NCBI GenBank assembly: GCA_902780505.1
Contig: CACZFN010000002.1
Location: 1-64,000, forward strand
Direction of reading: 5' to 3'
Length of the DNA stretch: 64,000 nt
Source of the DNA: an uncultured Ruminococcus sp.
GTDB taxonomy: Bacteria; Bacillota; Clostridia; Oscillospirales; Ruminococcaceae
Position 1 is the first letter of the stretch. Each line of letters starts with the position of its first letter. A model generated the notes under the pieces. It was not told the origin of the DNA and did not search any database. It was given only the letters and a program-made list of their open reading frames with translations. Position numbers and translations under genes: made by a program. This document shows positions 37,368 to 46,391 of the stretch, piece after piece.

Positions 37368-39749
37368 TTATATTTTCACCGGCACTATTTTCCAGATATT
37401 TTCAGCATAGTCCTTTATCGTTCTGTCAGAGGAGAACTTACCCGCATTACACATATTCATCCAGCATTTTCTTGCAAACGCACGCTCGTCCCTGTAATCA
37501 CGGTTTACCCGCAGCTTTGCCTGAACATAGTCTTCAAGGTCGCCAAGCAGGTAATAGTGATCGGGCACGTGCCAGCTTGCGCCGTCTGTAAGTGCTTTGT
37601 ACAGTTCTTTAAAACTCCCCTCCTCGTCAGAGGGCACGCCGCCGTCATCAAGTGTGCCGTCAATAAGCTTATTGATGACTCTGCCGATCTTTTCGTTTCC
37701 AAATGCAAGCTTTCTCGGATCATAGCCGGGCATTATCTTTTCAAGCTCGTCCACCCTTGCGCCGAAGATATAGTTGTTATCCACGCCCGCTTCCTCTGCA
37801 ATCTCTATATTAGCGCCGTCATATGTGCCGAGAGTAACAGTACCGTTGAGCATGAGCTTCATATTGCCTGTACCGCTTGCTTCTGTTCCCGCAGTCGATA
37901 TCTGCTCGGAAACATCACTGCCCGCAACAAGCTTTTCAGCGTAAGAAACATTATAGTTTGAAACAAACACTACCTTTATAAGATCCCTTGTCTGTTCGTC
38001 CTCACTTACAAGCCTGCCTATTTCATTTATAAGCTTGATCACAGCCTTTGCCCTTCTGTAACCCGGGGCTGATTTAGCGCCGAAAATAAATGTCGTAGGC
38101 GTAAAGTCTGCAATAGAGCCGTCCTTGATGCCGAAATATATATAAAGGATCGAAAGAGCATTGAGCAGCTGTCTTTTATACTCGTGAAGTCTTTTTATCT
38201 GTGTGTCAAATATCGTATCAGGGCTTATCTTAACACCGTCATGTGCAAAAATGAAATCAGCAAGCTGGCGCTTTTTCTCTTTCTTTACAGCTATGAACTT
38301 ATCAATGACCTTATCATCATCTGCATATTTTTCAAGCTTTTTAAGCTCGTCTAAGTTCTTAACCCACGCATTGCTGCCGAGCAGTCCGGTGATAAGGGCT
38401 GACAATTCCTCGTTGCAAAGTGCGAGCCAGCGTCTCTGGGTAATACCGTTTGTCTTGTTCTGAAACCTTTCGGGGTAGAGTTCATACCAGCCTTTAAGGG
38501 TATCAGCCTTCAGTATCTCGGTATGTATCTGTGCCACACCGTTTATATAGCTTGAAGAATACGTCGCGAGGTTTGCCATTCTGACCTGACCGTCATAAAC
38601 CGGCGCAAGTGTCTTTATAGTTTCCTTATCCTTTTCAAGGGTATACATATCCTTCATAAAGCGCTCGTTTATCATCAGACAGAATGCATATACCCTCGGC
38701 AGAAGCTTCTCGACCGTCCCGGAATCCCACTTTTCAAGCGCTTCCTGCATGACCGTGTGGTTTGTATAATTAAAGGTCTTTCTTGTTATTTCAAAGGCCC
38801 TTTCAAAGTCATAGCCGTTTTCATCCACAAGTATACGCATAAGTTCTGGTATAGAAATAACAGGGTGAGTATCATTGAGCTGGATGGTCACATACTTATA
38901 AAGTTCATCAAGCGAGCCGAAGCGTGCTTTATGCTTTTTAACTATATCAGCAAGTGATGCCGCAGAGAAGAAATACTCCTGCCTGAGCCTCAGCACCTTA
39001 CCCTCGTAAAAATTATCATTAGGGTAGAGCACCTTTGAGATATTCTCGGCAAAGGTCTTTGCCTTTACCGCCTTTTCATACTCGCCGTCGTTAAAGAGGG
39101 TAAAATCAAACTCTTTTTCCGCTTCAGCCTGCCACAGCCTGAGCGTCCCGACATTAGCCGTACCATAGCCGATTATCGGCATATCGTATGGAACAGCCCT
39201 TACTGTCATATCACTGTAAACTACATCTACAGCGTCGGTGTCGTTCCTCTTGCTCCACGGATCCCCGTATTTCTGCCAGTCATCGGCATATTCCTTCTGG
39301 AAGCCGTTTTCTATCCGCTGTTCAAAAAGGCCGTACTTATATCTTATACCATAGCCGTCAAGCGGAAGGTCATGTGCTGCCGCAGAATCAAGGAAGCAGG
39401 CGGCAAGTCTGCCAAGACCGCCGTTTCCGAGGGCGGCATCCTGTATATCCTCAAGATCAGCAAGGCTTCTGCCGTTTTCTTTAAGGATCTCATCAACATC
39501 GTCCTTTATACCAAGACAAAGAAGGTTATTATAAACCGCCCTGCCCACTAAGAATTCCATAGAAAGGTAGCAGGCACGCCTGCTTTCAAGGTGGGCTTTG
39601 CGGCTTTTGATCCAGTTATTATCTATAAGTGCCATCACCTCAGCAGAAACAGCATCATGCAGCTGCCAGGAGGGGGCACTTTTTATATCCGTCCCGAATT
39701 TGTTTTTGAGCGCCGATTCAAGCGCACTCAGAAAAGCCTTCCTATCCAT
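37368..39749 (-). CDS. glgP: Glycogen/starch phosphorylase
   Basis: 793 residues, start at MDRKAFLSALE behind GGAGGAAAAGACA. It releases glucose-1-phosphate from alpha-1,4-glucan in the cytosol. The N-terminal LSMEFLVGRAVYNNL and DAALGNGGLGRLAACFLDS and the C-terminal pyridoxal-phosphate loop TEASGTGNMKLMLNG (about 628-642, Lys as Schiff base) are textbook, followed by VTLGTYDGANIEI. The start overlaps the stop of the preceding membrane-anchored gene by 8 nt. In a Ruminococcus-like host it would mobilise intracellular glycogen or maltodextrins. Confidence 0.97.
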   Translation of the reverse strand: MDRKAFLSALESALKNKFGTDIKSAPSWQLHDAVSAEVMALIDNNWIKSRKAHLESRRACYLSMEFLVGRAVYNNLLCLGIKDDVDEILKENGRSLADLEDIQDAALGNGGLGRLAACFLDSAAAHDLPLDGYGIRYKYGLFEQRIENGFQKEYADDWQKYGDPWSKRNDTDAVDVVYSDMTVRAVPYDMPIIGYGTANVGTLRLWQAEAEKEFDFTLFNDGEYEKAVKAKTFAENISKVLYPNDNFYEGKVLRLRQEYFFSAASLADIVKKHKARFGSLDELYKYVTIQLNDTHPVISIPELMRILVDENGYDFERAFEITRKTFNYTNHTVMQEALEKWDSGTVEKLLPRVYAFCLMINERFMKDMYTLEKDKETIKTLAPVYDGQVRMANLATYSSSYINGVAQIHTEILKADTLKGWYELYPERFQNKTNGITQRRWLALCNEELSALITGLLGSNAWVKNLDELKKLEKYADDDKVIDKFIAVKKEKKRQLADFIFAHDGVKISPDTIFDTQIKRLHEYKRQLLNALSILYIYFGIKDGSIADFTPTTFIFGAKSAPGYRRAKAVIKLINEIGRLVSEDEQTRDLIKVVFVSNYNVSYAEKLVAGSDVSEQISTAGTEASGTGNMKLMLNGTVTLGTYDGANIEIAEEAGVDNNYIFGARVDELEKIMPGYDPRKLAFGNEKIGRVINKLIDGTLDDGGVPSDEEGSFKELYKALTDGASWHVPDHYYLLGDLEDYVQAKLRVNRDYRDERAFARKCWMNMCNAGKFSSDRTIKDYAENIWKIVPVKI

Positions 39750-40488
39750 TGTCTTTTCCTCCGTCATCAGAATTTTTTTCATGCGGCTGTTCGATTATGC
39801 GTTCACGTCTTTTCGCCTTTTTCGCCCTGAAATAACGTTTTATTTCTTTCATATGCAAAAGCGAGAACATTCCGCCCGCAAGCAGTACAAACAGCAAAAT
39901 CTTCGTAACAGTCCCAAGCGGTGTCTTAAAAAACAGCAGCACGCGGTAAAGCGGCTTATCAAGCTTTTCCTCGCAGTCATCATATCCTGTATCACTGAGC
40001 ACTATCACATTATCGCGCTTTAATATATACACATACGTTTCTTTACTGTGCAGTTCATTATTATCCCTGTCGCTTACCGTAAGCACAGCCCTGAACAAAT
40101 TCTGCTCACCCTGCGGCTTCAGCCTTACGATCTCGCCATAAGTCGGATAATACCCGCCGTTTGAACTTTTCCGGCAGACATATCTGTCACTTGCAACAGA
40201 TGAATACACGTAAACACGCTGACCGTTTTCGTCCATTCCCTCTATCTCACAGCCCTCGCCCGAATACAGTACAAGCTTTGCACTTGTGCCGTCGGGCATT
40301 TTTTCGTGGGTGCCGAAGCCTATAGTAAACTGTACAGGGTAATCCCCTGCATCATCAATTATTTCGTTGTCAAACTCAGGTATAAGCTCGACATAATTGT
40401 CATCAGCCTCACCCGCAAGCGCCGTGATACAGCACACTGCCGACAATGCCGCCGCCGAAAGGAACGCCGCAATCTTCTTAAAAACCAT
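39742..40488 (-). CDS. Secreted protein with C-terminal membrane anchor, unknown
   Basis: 248 residues. Signal peptide (FKKIAAFLSAAALSAVCCIT, ending ALAGE). An extracytoplasmic beta-rich domain of about 160 residues contains FTIGFGTHEKMPDGTSAKLV and FRAVLTVSDRDNNE. A membrane helix follows (about 195-215, TKILLFVLLAGGMFSLLHM), then a basic cytoplasmic tail (RYFRAKKAKRRER). Not recognised. It lies between the PurF-like gene and glgP, overlapping the latter by 8 nt. A small CGTCAGC/GCTGACG hairpin (40498-40514) separates it from the upstream gene. Confidence 0.75.
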   Translation of the reverse strand: MVFKKIAAFLSAAALSAVCCITALAGEADDNYVELIPEFDNEIIDDAGDYPVQFTIGFGTHEKMPDGTSAKLVLYSGEGCEIEGMDENGQRVYVYSSVASDRYVCRKSSNGGYYPTYGEIVRLKPQGEQNLFRAVLTVSDRDNNELHSKETYVYILKRDNVIVLSDTGYDDCEEKLDKPLYRVLLFFKTPLGTVTKILLFVLLAGGMFSLLHMKEIKRYFRAKKAKRRERIIEQPHEKNSDDGGKDNG

Positions 40489-40527
40489 ATCGAAATCCGT
40501 CAGCCCGGCTGACGCCTCTGTTGATCA

Positions 40528-41940
40528 TTATTCTTCCCCGTCCCAGCAATAGGTACACAGGTCGCACTTGTCAAGGCCTATTGATTCTATCATATCATCA
40601 AGCCTGTGGTATCTCAAAGTGGTGAAGTTGAGCTGTTTGCAGATCTCATCAAGCATTTCCTTATAATTACGGCTTTCGGGGTTTGCATAATCCTTGAGAA
40701 CCTCATCGGAAACAAAGTCGCCTTCCCTTTCCTTGATTATACGCCTTGTTATCAGATCCATCTCGGAATTTGAACGTGAGAAGTTAAGATATCTGCACCC
40801 GAACAGAAGCGGCGGACAGGCAGGGCGGATATGGACCTCCTTAGCGCCGCTGGCGTAGAGGTATTCAGTAGTTTCCCTAAGCTGCGTCCCGCGGACGATA
40901 GAGTCATCTATCAGAAGCAGGCTCTTATCCTTTATAAGTGCTTCAACAGGGAGCATTTTCATCTTTGCTATAACATTTCTCTTGGACTGGTTTGTCGGCA
41001 TAAACGAACGCGGCCATGTAGGGGTATACTTTATAAAAGGCCTTGAAAACGGCACGCCCGATTCATTTGCATAGCCTATTGCGTGAGCAGTACCCGAATC
41101 GGGAACGCCTGCTACAAGGTCAGGCTTTACATGGTCACGCTTTGCAAGGAGCCTGCCGCAGTTATAGCGCATCTCCTCGACGGATATCCCCTCGTAGGAA
41201 GAACAGGGGTAGCCGTAATATATCCACAGGAAAGAGCATATCTTCATTTTCTTCTGCGGTGCCGAGACCTGTTCAACGCCGTCAGGCGTAATGAACACTA
41301 TCTCAGCAGGGCCGAGTTCTTTATAATGTGTATACCCGAGGTTTAAATAAGCAAATGATTCAAATGAAACACAGTAGCCGTCATCATCATTCTTTTTGCC
41401 TACAGCGACGGGTGTTCTGCCAAACTTATCCCTTGCGGCATAGATCCCCTTTGATGTAAGCACGAGCAGTGTCATAGAACCGTCAACGCTTTCCTGAACA
41501 TACTTTATGCCGTCAACGATACTGTCTTTCTGATTGATAAGCGCTGCCACAAGCTCTGTAGGGTTTATATCACCGCCGCTCATTTCAAGGAAGTGTGATG
41601 TTCCGCCCTGATAGACACTTTCAACAAGTTCCTCGGTATTGTTTATCTTGCCGACTGTGGTAATGGCATACGTGCCGAGATGACTCCTGACTATAAGCGG
41701 CTGTGGTTCATAGTCGGAAATACAGCCGATACCGAAGCGCCCCTCCATTTTATCCACCTCGTCCTGAAACTTGGTACGAAAAGGTGAATTCTCGATATTA
41801 TGGATAGATCTGTCAAAGCCCTTATCGCCATAAACCGCAAGGCCTGCTCGTCTGGTGCCTAAGTGAGAATGATAGTCCGTCCCGTAAAAAAGATCAAATA
41901 CACAGCTTGTTTTAGATACAGCGCCGAAAAAACCGCCCAT
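40528..41940 (-). CDS. PurF-like amidophosphoribosyltransferase without N-terminal Cys
   Basis: 470 residues behind GGGAGGCATTTTCA. The phosphoribosyltransferase half is intact: PRPP motif LLLIDDSIVRGTQL, DLVAGVPDSGTAHAIGYA and PFSRPFIKYTPTWPRSF. The Ntn-type glutaminase half is degenerate. True PurF starts at Cys after processing (CGI-G); here it is MGGFFGAVSK. The HNGNL motif is replaced by TVGKINN. The C-terminus carries CDLCTYCW, reminiscent of the Fe-S cysteines of Bacillus-type PurF. It should be unable to use glutamine by the usual route and could use ammonia or have a regulatory role. No other purine genes are near. Confidence 0.8.
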   Translation of the reverse strand: MGGFFGAVSKTSCVFDLFYGTDYHSHLGTRRAGLAVYGDKGFDRSIHNIENSPFRTKFQDEVDKMEGRFGIGCISDYEPQPLIVRSHLGTYAITTVGKINNTEELVESVYQGGTSHFLEMSGGDINPTELVAALINQKDSIVDGIKYVQESVDGSMTLLVLTSKGIYAARDKFGRTPVAVGKKNDDDGYCVSFESFAYLNLGYTHYKELGPAEIVFITPDGVEQVSAPQKKMKICSFLWIYYGYPCSSYEGISVEEMRYNCGRLLAKRDHVKPDLVAGVPDSGTAHAIGYANESGVPFSRPFIKYTPTWPRSFMPTNQSKRNVIAKMKMLPVEALIKDKSLLLIDDSIVRGTQLRETTEYLYASGAKEVHIRPACPPLLFGCRYLNFSRSNSEMDLITRRIIKEREGDFVSDEVLKDYANPESRNYKEMLDEICKQLNFTTLRYHRLDDMIESIGLDKCDLCTYCWDGEE

Positions 41941-42008
41941 TGAAAATGCCTCCCGAAAGAAAATTACACAAATCCATTGCCTTTACCAAAGTAAAAGCAT
42001 ACAACAAT

Positions 42009-42037
42009 ATAATACCATATTTACGCCCTTTTGTCAA
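42009..42037 (-). promoter_or_regulatory. Promoter of the PurF-like operon
   Basis: On the minus strand, TTGACA (42032-42037) and TATTAT (42009-42014), 17-nt spacer. Confidence 0.8.
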
Positions 42038-42086
42038 TCTGACTGCGGTTTTGCAATTGTAAATTTATTTATGATGACAAAAAAAC

Positions 42087-42127
42087 AAGTGACCGAAACT
42101 GCCATTCAAGCAGTTCTCCGGTCACTT
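42087..42127 (-). terminator. Terminator of the amidase gene
   Basis: Minus-strand stem AAGTGACCG / CGGTCACTT enclosing GAACTGC/GCAGTTT, followed by GTTTTTTTG. Confidence 0.88.
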
Positions 42128-42142
42128 ATATATAAATATGCT

Positions 42143-43093
42143 TTAATTTACGGACTTATTCACCTTTTCGTCTTTTGTAATGAACGACTGTGTTTTTGAA
42201 TCCCACTGCGGCTTTGTAGAAAGGTACGGGGTGCTGATAAGCCTTTTTCCGTTCTCGTCCACGATCTCAAGTTCTACAGCAGTCTTTTCCACAGCATCGG
42301 CTATAGCCTGTGCATATTCGTCCATGTACTTGTCATAGTATTCGTTATCTTCTTCATTTGTTATAAAGCCCATTTCACAAAGACAGCTCGGCATATGCGT
42401 ACAGCGGTTTACGTGGTAGTTGCTCTGCGGTTCGCCGAAAAAGCCGTAATTCACATTTCTGTTATCCGTAATGCCAACTTTGTCGATAGCCGAAAGGATA
42501 TTTGATGCAAGCAGTGTATCCGCCTCGGGTTCATAATTGCTCACCCATATCTCAAAGCCCTGATATTCAGGATTTGCGCTGTTACGGTGCAGTGATACAA
42601 AAAGGTCAGCATTGGCGTTATTTGCAATATCCGTTATTTCATCAAGCGCAAGCAAAACATCGGTATCCCTTGTCATTACAACTGTTATGCCCTTTTCTTC
42701 AAGTGCATCACGCACTTTAAGGCCAAGCTTCAGGGTGTCATCCTTTTCAAACCTTGTGCCCTCGACATTCTCTGCGCCGCAGTCCTCACCGCCGTGTCCG
42801 GGATCTATACACACTTTAAGTTCATACCCAAGCTCATCTGATGAAGTGTCGTCATTACTGCTTTCGGCTTTATCACCTGATACAGCCGCTTGTTTGACAG
42901 ACGAGCTTTCGTCCTTGTCCCCGCCGCTGAAAGCGCCGACAATGGCGCTTATTATCTTCACGACCACAGCAATAAGCAGAGCAAGCAGGACAAGAGCTAT
43001 TATCACCCTGTCCCAATATACCTTTACTTTTGCGTGCTGCCCAGGCTTTACAGGAGGTCGGCCGTATTTTTCCTCAAATTCTTTATCTGTCAT
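42143..43093 (-). CDS. Membrane-anchored N-acetylmuramoyl-L-alanine amidase
   Basis: 316 residues; start MTDKEFEEKYGRPP behind CGGAGCACATCA. A short cytoplasmic part, then one membrane helix (about 27-50), a Ser/Asp-rich linker, and an Amidase_3 domain (about 93-285). Zinc-ligand and catalytic motifs are seen: IDPGHGGEDCGAEN (first His), the Glu region after it, SLHRNSANPEYQGFEIW (second His) and CEMGFITNEED (catalytic Glu). It cuts the MurNAc-L-Ala bond in peptidoglycan. Monocistronic and divergent from argG. Confidence 0.93.
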   Translation of the reverse strand: MTDKEFEEKYGRPPVKPGQHAKVKVYWDRVIIALVLLALLIAVVVKIISAIVGAFSGGDKDESSSVKQAAVSGDKAESSNDDTSSDELGYELKVCIDPGHGGEDCGAENVEGTRFEKDDTLKLGLKVRDALEEKGITVVMTRDTDVLLALDEITDIANNANADLFVSLHRNSANPEYQGFEIWVSNYEPEADTLLASNILSAIDKVGITDNRNVNYGFFGEPQSNYHVNRCTHMPSCLCEMGFITNEEDNEYYDKYMDEYAQAIADAVEKTAVELEIVDENGKRLISTPYLSTKPQWDSKTQSFITKDEKVNKSVN

Positions 43094-43137
43094 TGATGTG
43101 CTCCGTTTCAAGTCATTTCATACTGTTATACATAAAT

Positions 43138-43166
43138 ATTATAACATAAAAACATCGGCTTTACAA
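43138..43166 (-). promoter_or_regulatory. Promoter of the amidase gene
   Basis: On the minus strand, TTGTAA (43161-43166) and TATAAT (43138-43143), 17-nt spacer. Confidence 0.7.
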
Positions 43167-43353
43167 TATCTTATTTATATAAATTACCTGCCGTATGCAA
43201 AGGCTTCGTTTGTGGATATATACTATCTGATATCCAGTTTTTTGTATATCCGCACGCTTTTTATTATCAAACGGTTGCAATCGTTAAAATGATGTGCTAT
43301 AATATAATATGTATATACAGGCTTTGCCTGCTTTTGGTATATCGGACAGGTTT

Positions 43354-43490
43354 TATGCATTAACGTTTGCATATATGCATAATATACACTTAGATTTGAG
43401 CGTTTATGCACCGAAAATATGTATAAATCTTAAAATATGCGAAAAATGCTTGACAAAGCCGTATAAAAGTGTATAATAATATTTATACAC
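43354..43490. promoter_or_regulatory. Candidate ArgR operator region upstream of argG
   Basis: Several AT-rich palindromes resemble ARG boxes. TATGCA-N8-TGCATA lies at 43354-43373, TGCATATATGCA at 43369-43380, and a perfect 22-bp inverted repeat GTGTATAA-N6-TTATACAC at 43469-43490. The last covers the argG -10 box. The placement and the downstream pathway argue for arginine repression; the repressor gene is not in the window. Confidence 0.5.
43450..43477 (+). promoter_or_regulatory. Promoter of argG
   Basis: TTGACA (43450-43455) and TATAAT (43472-43477), 16-nt spacer; the -10 lies inside the perfect palindrome at 43469-43490. Confidence 0.85.
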
Positions 43491-43530
43491 AAAGTATTTT
43501 TACTTATTTTATATAACGGAGGTTTTTACA

Positions 43531-44760
43531 ATGGCAAATGACATCAAAAAAGTCGTACTTGCGTATTCAGGCGGGCTTGATACATCTATCATCATCCCGT
43601 GGCTGAAGGAGAATTACAATAACTGTGAGGTAGTAGCTGTTTCCGGAAATGTAGGTCAGGGCACAGAACTTGACGGACTTGAGGAAAAAGCTATCAAGAC
43701 AGGCGCTTCAAAGCTTTATATTGAGGATCTTACTGAGGAATTTATAAGGGATTATGTTTTCCCGACTGTTCAGGCGGGGGCTATATATGAAAACAGATAT
43801 ATGCTCGGCACTTCCTTTGCACGCCCGATAATCGCAAAAAGAATAGCAGAGATAGCTATAGCTGAGGGCGCAGATGCCATCTGCCACGGCTGCACGGGCA
43901 AGGGCAACGATCAGGTAAGATTTGAACTTGCAATAAAGGCATTTGCACCTGATATGAAGATAATCGCCCCCTGGAGGATATGGAACATCAAGAGCCGTGA
44001 CGAGGAGATCGACTACGCTGAGGCGCACAATATCCCCCTGAAGATAAACAGGGAAACAAACTATTCAAAGGATAAGAATATCTGGCACCTTTCTCACGAA
44101 GGTCTTGACCTTGAAGATCCCGCAAACGAGCCGCAGTATGAAAAGCCCGGCTTCCTTGAAATGGGCGTATCACCTATCATGGCACCCGATAAGCCCACTT
44201 ATGTGACGATCCACTTTGAAAAAGGCGTTCCTACCGCTATCGACGGCAAGGATATGGGGCCTGTTGAGATAGTTACAACACTAAATAAACTCGGCGGTGA
44301 AAACGGCATAGGTCTTGCTGACTTAGTTGAAAACAGGCTTGTAGGCATGAAGTCCCGCGGTGTTTATGAAACCCCCGGCGGCGCAATACTCTACCACGCG
44401 CATGAGGTCCTTGAAACAATAACAATAGACAAGGAAACTGCAAGGGTTAAGCAGTATATGTCGATCAAGTTTGCTGACGTTGTATACAACGGCCAGTGGT
44501 ACACACCTCTGCGTGAAGCTATGACAGCATTTGTAAACGAAACACAGAAGACAGTTACAGGTGATGTAAAGCTCAAACTCTACAAGGGCAATATCATAAA
44601 CGCAGGTGTTACATCGCCCTATACACTCTATGATGAAGAAGTAGCTACATTTGACGAGGATAATGTTTATAATCAGGCTGACTCAGCAGGGTTTATAAAC
44701 CTGTTCGGTCTGCCGATAAAGGTAAAGGCTAAGCTTGACCAGAAAAGAAACAGCAAGTAA
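43531..44760 (+). CDS. argG: Argininosuccinate synthase
   Basis: 409 residues behind ACGGAGGTTTTTACA. Joins citrulline and aspartate using ATP, the seventh step of arginine synthesis. The N-type PP-loop [20 protein letters not shown] starts near residue 9; [15 protein letters not shown] and the aspartate/citrulline-binding region ([15 protein letters not shown]) follow. Length is normal. The C-terminus ends LDQKRNSK. First gene of the arginine region, with its own promoter and probable ArgR site; a pentapeptide-repeat gene follows after 25 nt. Confidence 0.98.
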   Translation: MANDIKKVVLAYSGGLDTSIIIPWLKENYNNCEVVAVSGNVGQGTELDGLEEKAIKTGASKLYIEDLTEEFIRDYVFPTVQAGAIYENRYMLGTSFARPIIAKRIAEIAIAEGADAICHGCTGKGNDQVRFELAIKAFAPDMKIIAPWRIWNIKSRDEEIDYAEAHNIPLKINRETNYSKDKNIWHLSHEGLDLEDPANEPQYEKPGFLEMGVSPIMAPDKPTYVTIHFEKGVPTAIDGKDMGPVEIVTTLNKLGGENGIGLADLVENRLVGMKSRGVYETPGGAILYHAHEVLETITIDKETARVKQYMSIKFADVVYNGQWYTPLREAMTAFVNETQKTVTGDVKLKLYKGNIINAGVTSPYTLYDEEVATFDEDNVYNQADSAGFINLFGLPIKVKAKLDQKRNSK

Positions 44761-44785
44761 GCCTTTGTTAAGGAGGACTTTTACT

Positions 44786-45247
44786 ATGAACAGTGAAAAC
44801 ATAAGCGGCCTTCTGGAGCCTGCAATAGACAAGAAGGTAGAGATAACATATGACAGCCTGCCGAATTCGTCTTTTGAGGACGTAAACCTCGGCAACGCAA
44901 CTTTCACGAACGTAAGCCTCAAAGCGGCTGATTTCAATGACGTAAACCTTGATGAAGTCACCTTCAATGATGTTTCCATGAAGGGTTCAAGCTTTACTGA
45001 TATGTATATGGTAAATTCAAAGTTCCTGGGGGTAAATCTGAGCTCTACAAAATTCGGGTGCTCTATTATGAACAATGTGGAATTCAAAAACCCCGATCTT
45101 AAAAATTCACAGTTTATACACTGTGACCTTTCAAACGTCGAGATAAACGAATGCATTATCGACGGCCTGAAAATAAACGGTATAGACATTCAGAAGCTTA
45201 TCGAAAGATACGAGGAGGAAAAGCTCGAGGCTGAACACAAGGCTTAA
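44786..45247 (+). CDS. Pentapeptide-repeat protein
   Basis: 153 residues; start MNSENISGLLEP behind AAGGAGGACTTTTACT. Residues about 28-135 are consecutive five-residue repeats of the A(D/N)LXX type in diverged form (FEDVN LGNAT FTNVS LKAAD FNDVN LDEVT), which fold as a right-handed quadrilateral beta helix. The C-terminus (CIIDGLKINGIDIQKLIERY) is a common cap. No signal peptide. Some such proteins mimic DNA and protect gyrase, but most are of unknown role. It shares the argG transcript and ends at a strong terminator. Confidence 0.88.
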   Translation: MNSENISGLLEPAIDKKVEITYDSLPNSSFEDVNLGNATFTNVSLKAADFNDVNLDEVTFNDVSMKGSSFTDMYMVNSKFLGVNLSSTKFGCSIMNNVEFKNPDLKNSQFIHCDLSNVEINECIIDGLKINGIDIQKLIERYEEEKLEAEHKA

Positions 45248-45270
45248 AGCTTTTCACCAAAAAAATAAAG

Positions 45271-45308
45271 GCAAGAAACAGAAGATGCGAGAGTTTTCTG
45301 TTTCTTGC
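45271..45308 (+). terminator. Terminator after argG-pentapeptide gene
   Basis: 13-bp stem GCAAGAAACAGAA / TTCTGTTTCTTGC, 12-nt loop, then TTTACATTTTT. Confidence 0.85.
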
Positions 45309-45317
45309 TTTACATTT

Positions 45318-45428
45318 TTAAGGCAACACCGCACAAAGATTGTGGTACAGTATACGGTTGCTTAGCTTTGCTAAGCAAGTAGATGTGCCGCAAAGCTCTC
45401 AGGCGGTCTTTGTGCGGTGTTGCCTTAA
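45318..45428. repeat. 111-bp MITE-like palindromic element
   Basis: Perfect 22-bp terminal inverted repeats (TTAAGGCAACACCGCAC and on to AAAGA, at 45318-45339 and 45407-45428). The ends include TA, which could be a TA target duplication. The inside holds a TTGCTTAGC-TTT-GCTAAGCAA hairpin and a small CCGC/GCGG hairpin. No ORF. The termini match the hairpins near 19254, 20847 and 27177. It lies between the argG terminator and the next arginine-cluster genes. Confidence 0.85.
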
Positions 45429-45451
45429 TAATAAAGGGGTAAAAGCAAAAT

Positions 45452-46372
45452 ATGAACGGCAGTATAAAAAAGCTTTTAAATGCGGTATTCCGGGCAGTGA
45501 TATTCTGCTGTGCCGTTGCATCTGTTATGATGATAGTAAAGATAGTGAACTTTTCTGTTGAGGTAGAGGAAAAGCAGCGGCTTACTGACGGGATAATCGA
45601 GAATATACAGTCATTTGCATCTATTTTTTCGGGGCTTGCCTATGCAACGCTCGCCTGTGCAGTGCTGAGTGTGCTCGCTAACAATTACAAAGCATCAGGC
45701 GCAGCGGTGGTGTTCAGGACAGGACTTCTGGGTATTACAGCATATAACTTGTTCAAGGGCAGCGCAGTCGTTAAAGCTATGTCTGAATCATGTGAGCTGT
45801 TAAGCGGATTTGATGTTTCCGATTATGATGATATAACAAACGAAATGCTGACAGAAGCAGGCGTTACCGAGCAAAAAGCACAGAAGCTTATAGATGCTAT
45901 GAATGACGAAAGTGCTATATTAGCAATGATTCTTGCAATGTGTCTTTGTATTGCGGTTTATGTTCTGCTTAGCTTCACCTCGCTGCATAATCTCCTTAAA
46001 AAGCAGGGCGGCAATGTGAACTGCGGCGGCTGCGAAGATGCATCAAGGCTTGAACAGGGCGACGCTTCAATGCTTGCGGGCGGCGGACATTATGCCCCGC
46101 AGGATATGCCGCAGATACTTCAGAATATGAACCGTGAACTTGGCGGTGGTATAGAAAACTCAAAGCTTATAAACAGATATATGGCAGCAGCACAGCAGCA
46201 CACTCATGACCACCATGACAGCGCAGAAGCACACGATATGGAAGCTGACGGTGAATTTACAGGCTATGCACAGGCCGAAGCTGATATAAGGGACAGCGGG
46301 GACGATTACGTTTCCGAGCTGCTTAACGAGGAAAACAGCAGCGGCAGGATAACAGACGAAACTTTTATGTGA
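45452..46372 (+). CDS. Membrane protein of unknown function
   Basis: 306 residues behind AAAGGGG. Three or four hydrophobic segments: about 11-32, 48-70, 84-100 and 155-178 (LAMILAMCLCIAVYVLLSF). The C-terminal 120 residues are soluble and start with a CGGC pair, followed by a His/Asp-rich stretch (QQHTHDHHDSAEAHDMEADG) that could bind metal ions, and an acidic end. Family not recognised. It is 19 nt before argH, so it seems to head the second arginine transcript, yet no clear promoter lies between the element at 45318-45428 and this gene. Confidence 0.7.
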   Translation: MNGSIKKLLNAVFRAVIFCCAVASVMMIVKIVNFSVEVEEKQRLTDGIIENIQSFASIFSGLAYATLACAVLSVLANNYKASGAAVVFRTGLLGITAYNLFKGSAVVKAMSESCELLSGFDVSDYDDITNEMLTEAGVTEQKAQKLIDAMNDESAILAMILAMCLCIAVYVLLSFTSLHNLLKKQGGNVNCGGCEDASRLEQGDASMLAGGGHYAPQDMPQILQNMNRELGGGIENSKLINRYMAAAQQHTHDHHDSAEAHDMEADGEFTGYAQAEADIRDSGDDYVSELLNEENSSGRITDETFM

Positions 46373-46391
46373 CCAAAGGACGGTATTGATT

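Noticed and set aside
38203-39830. Plus-strand frames opposite glgP
   Set aside because: Shadows of a strongly conserved gene; no start sites and nonsense composition.
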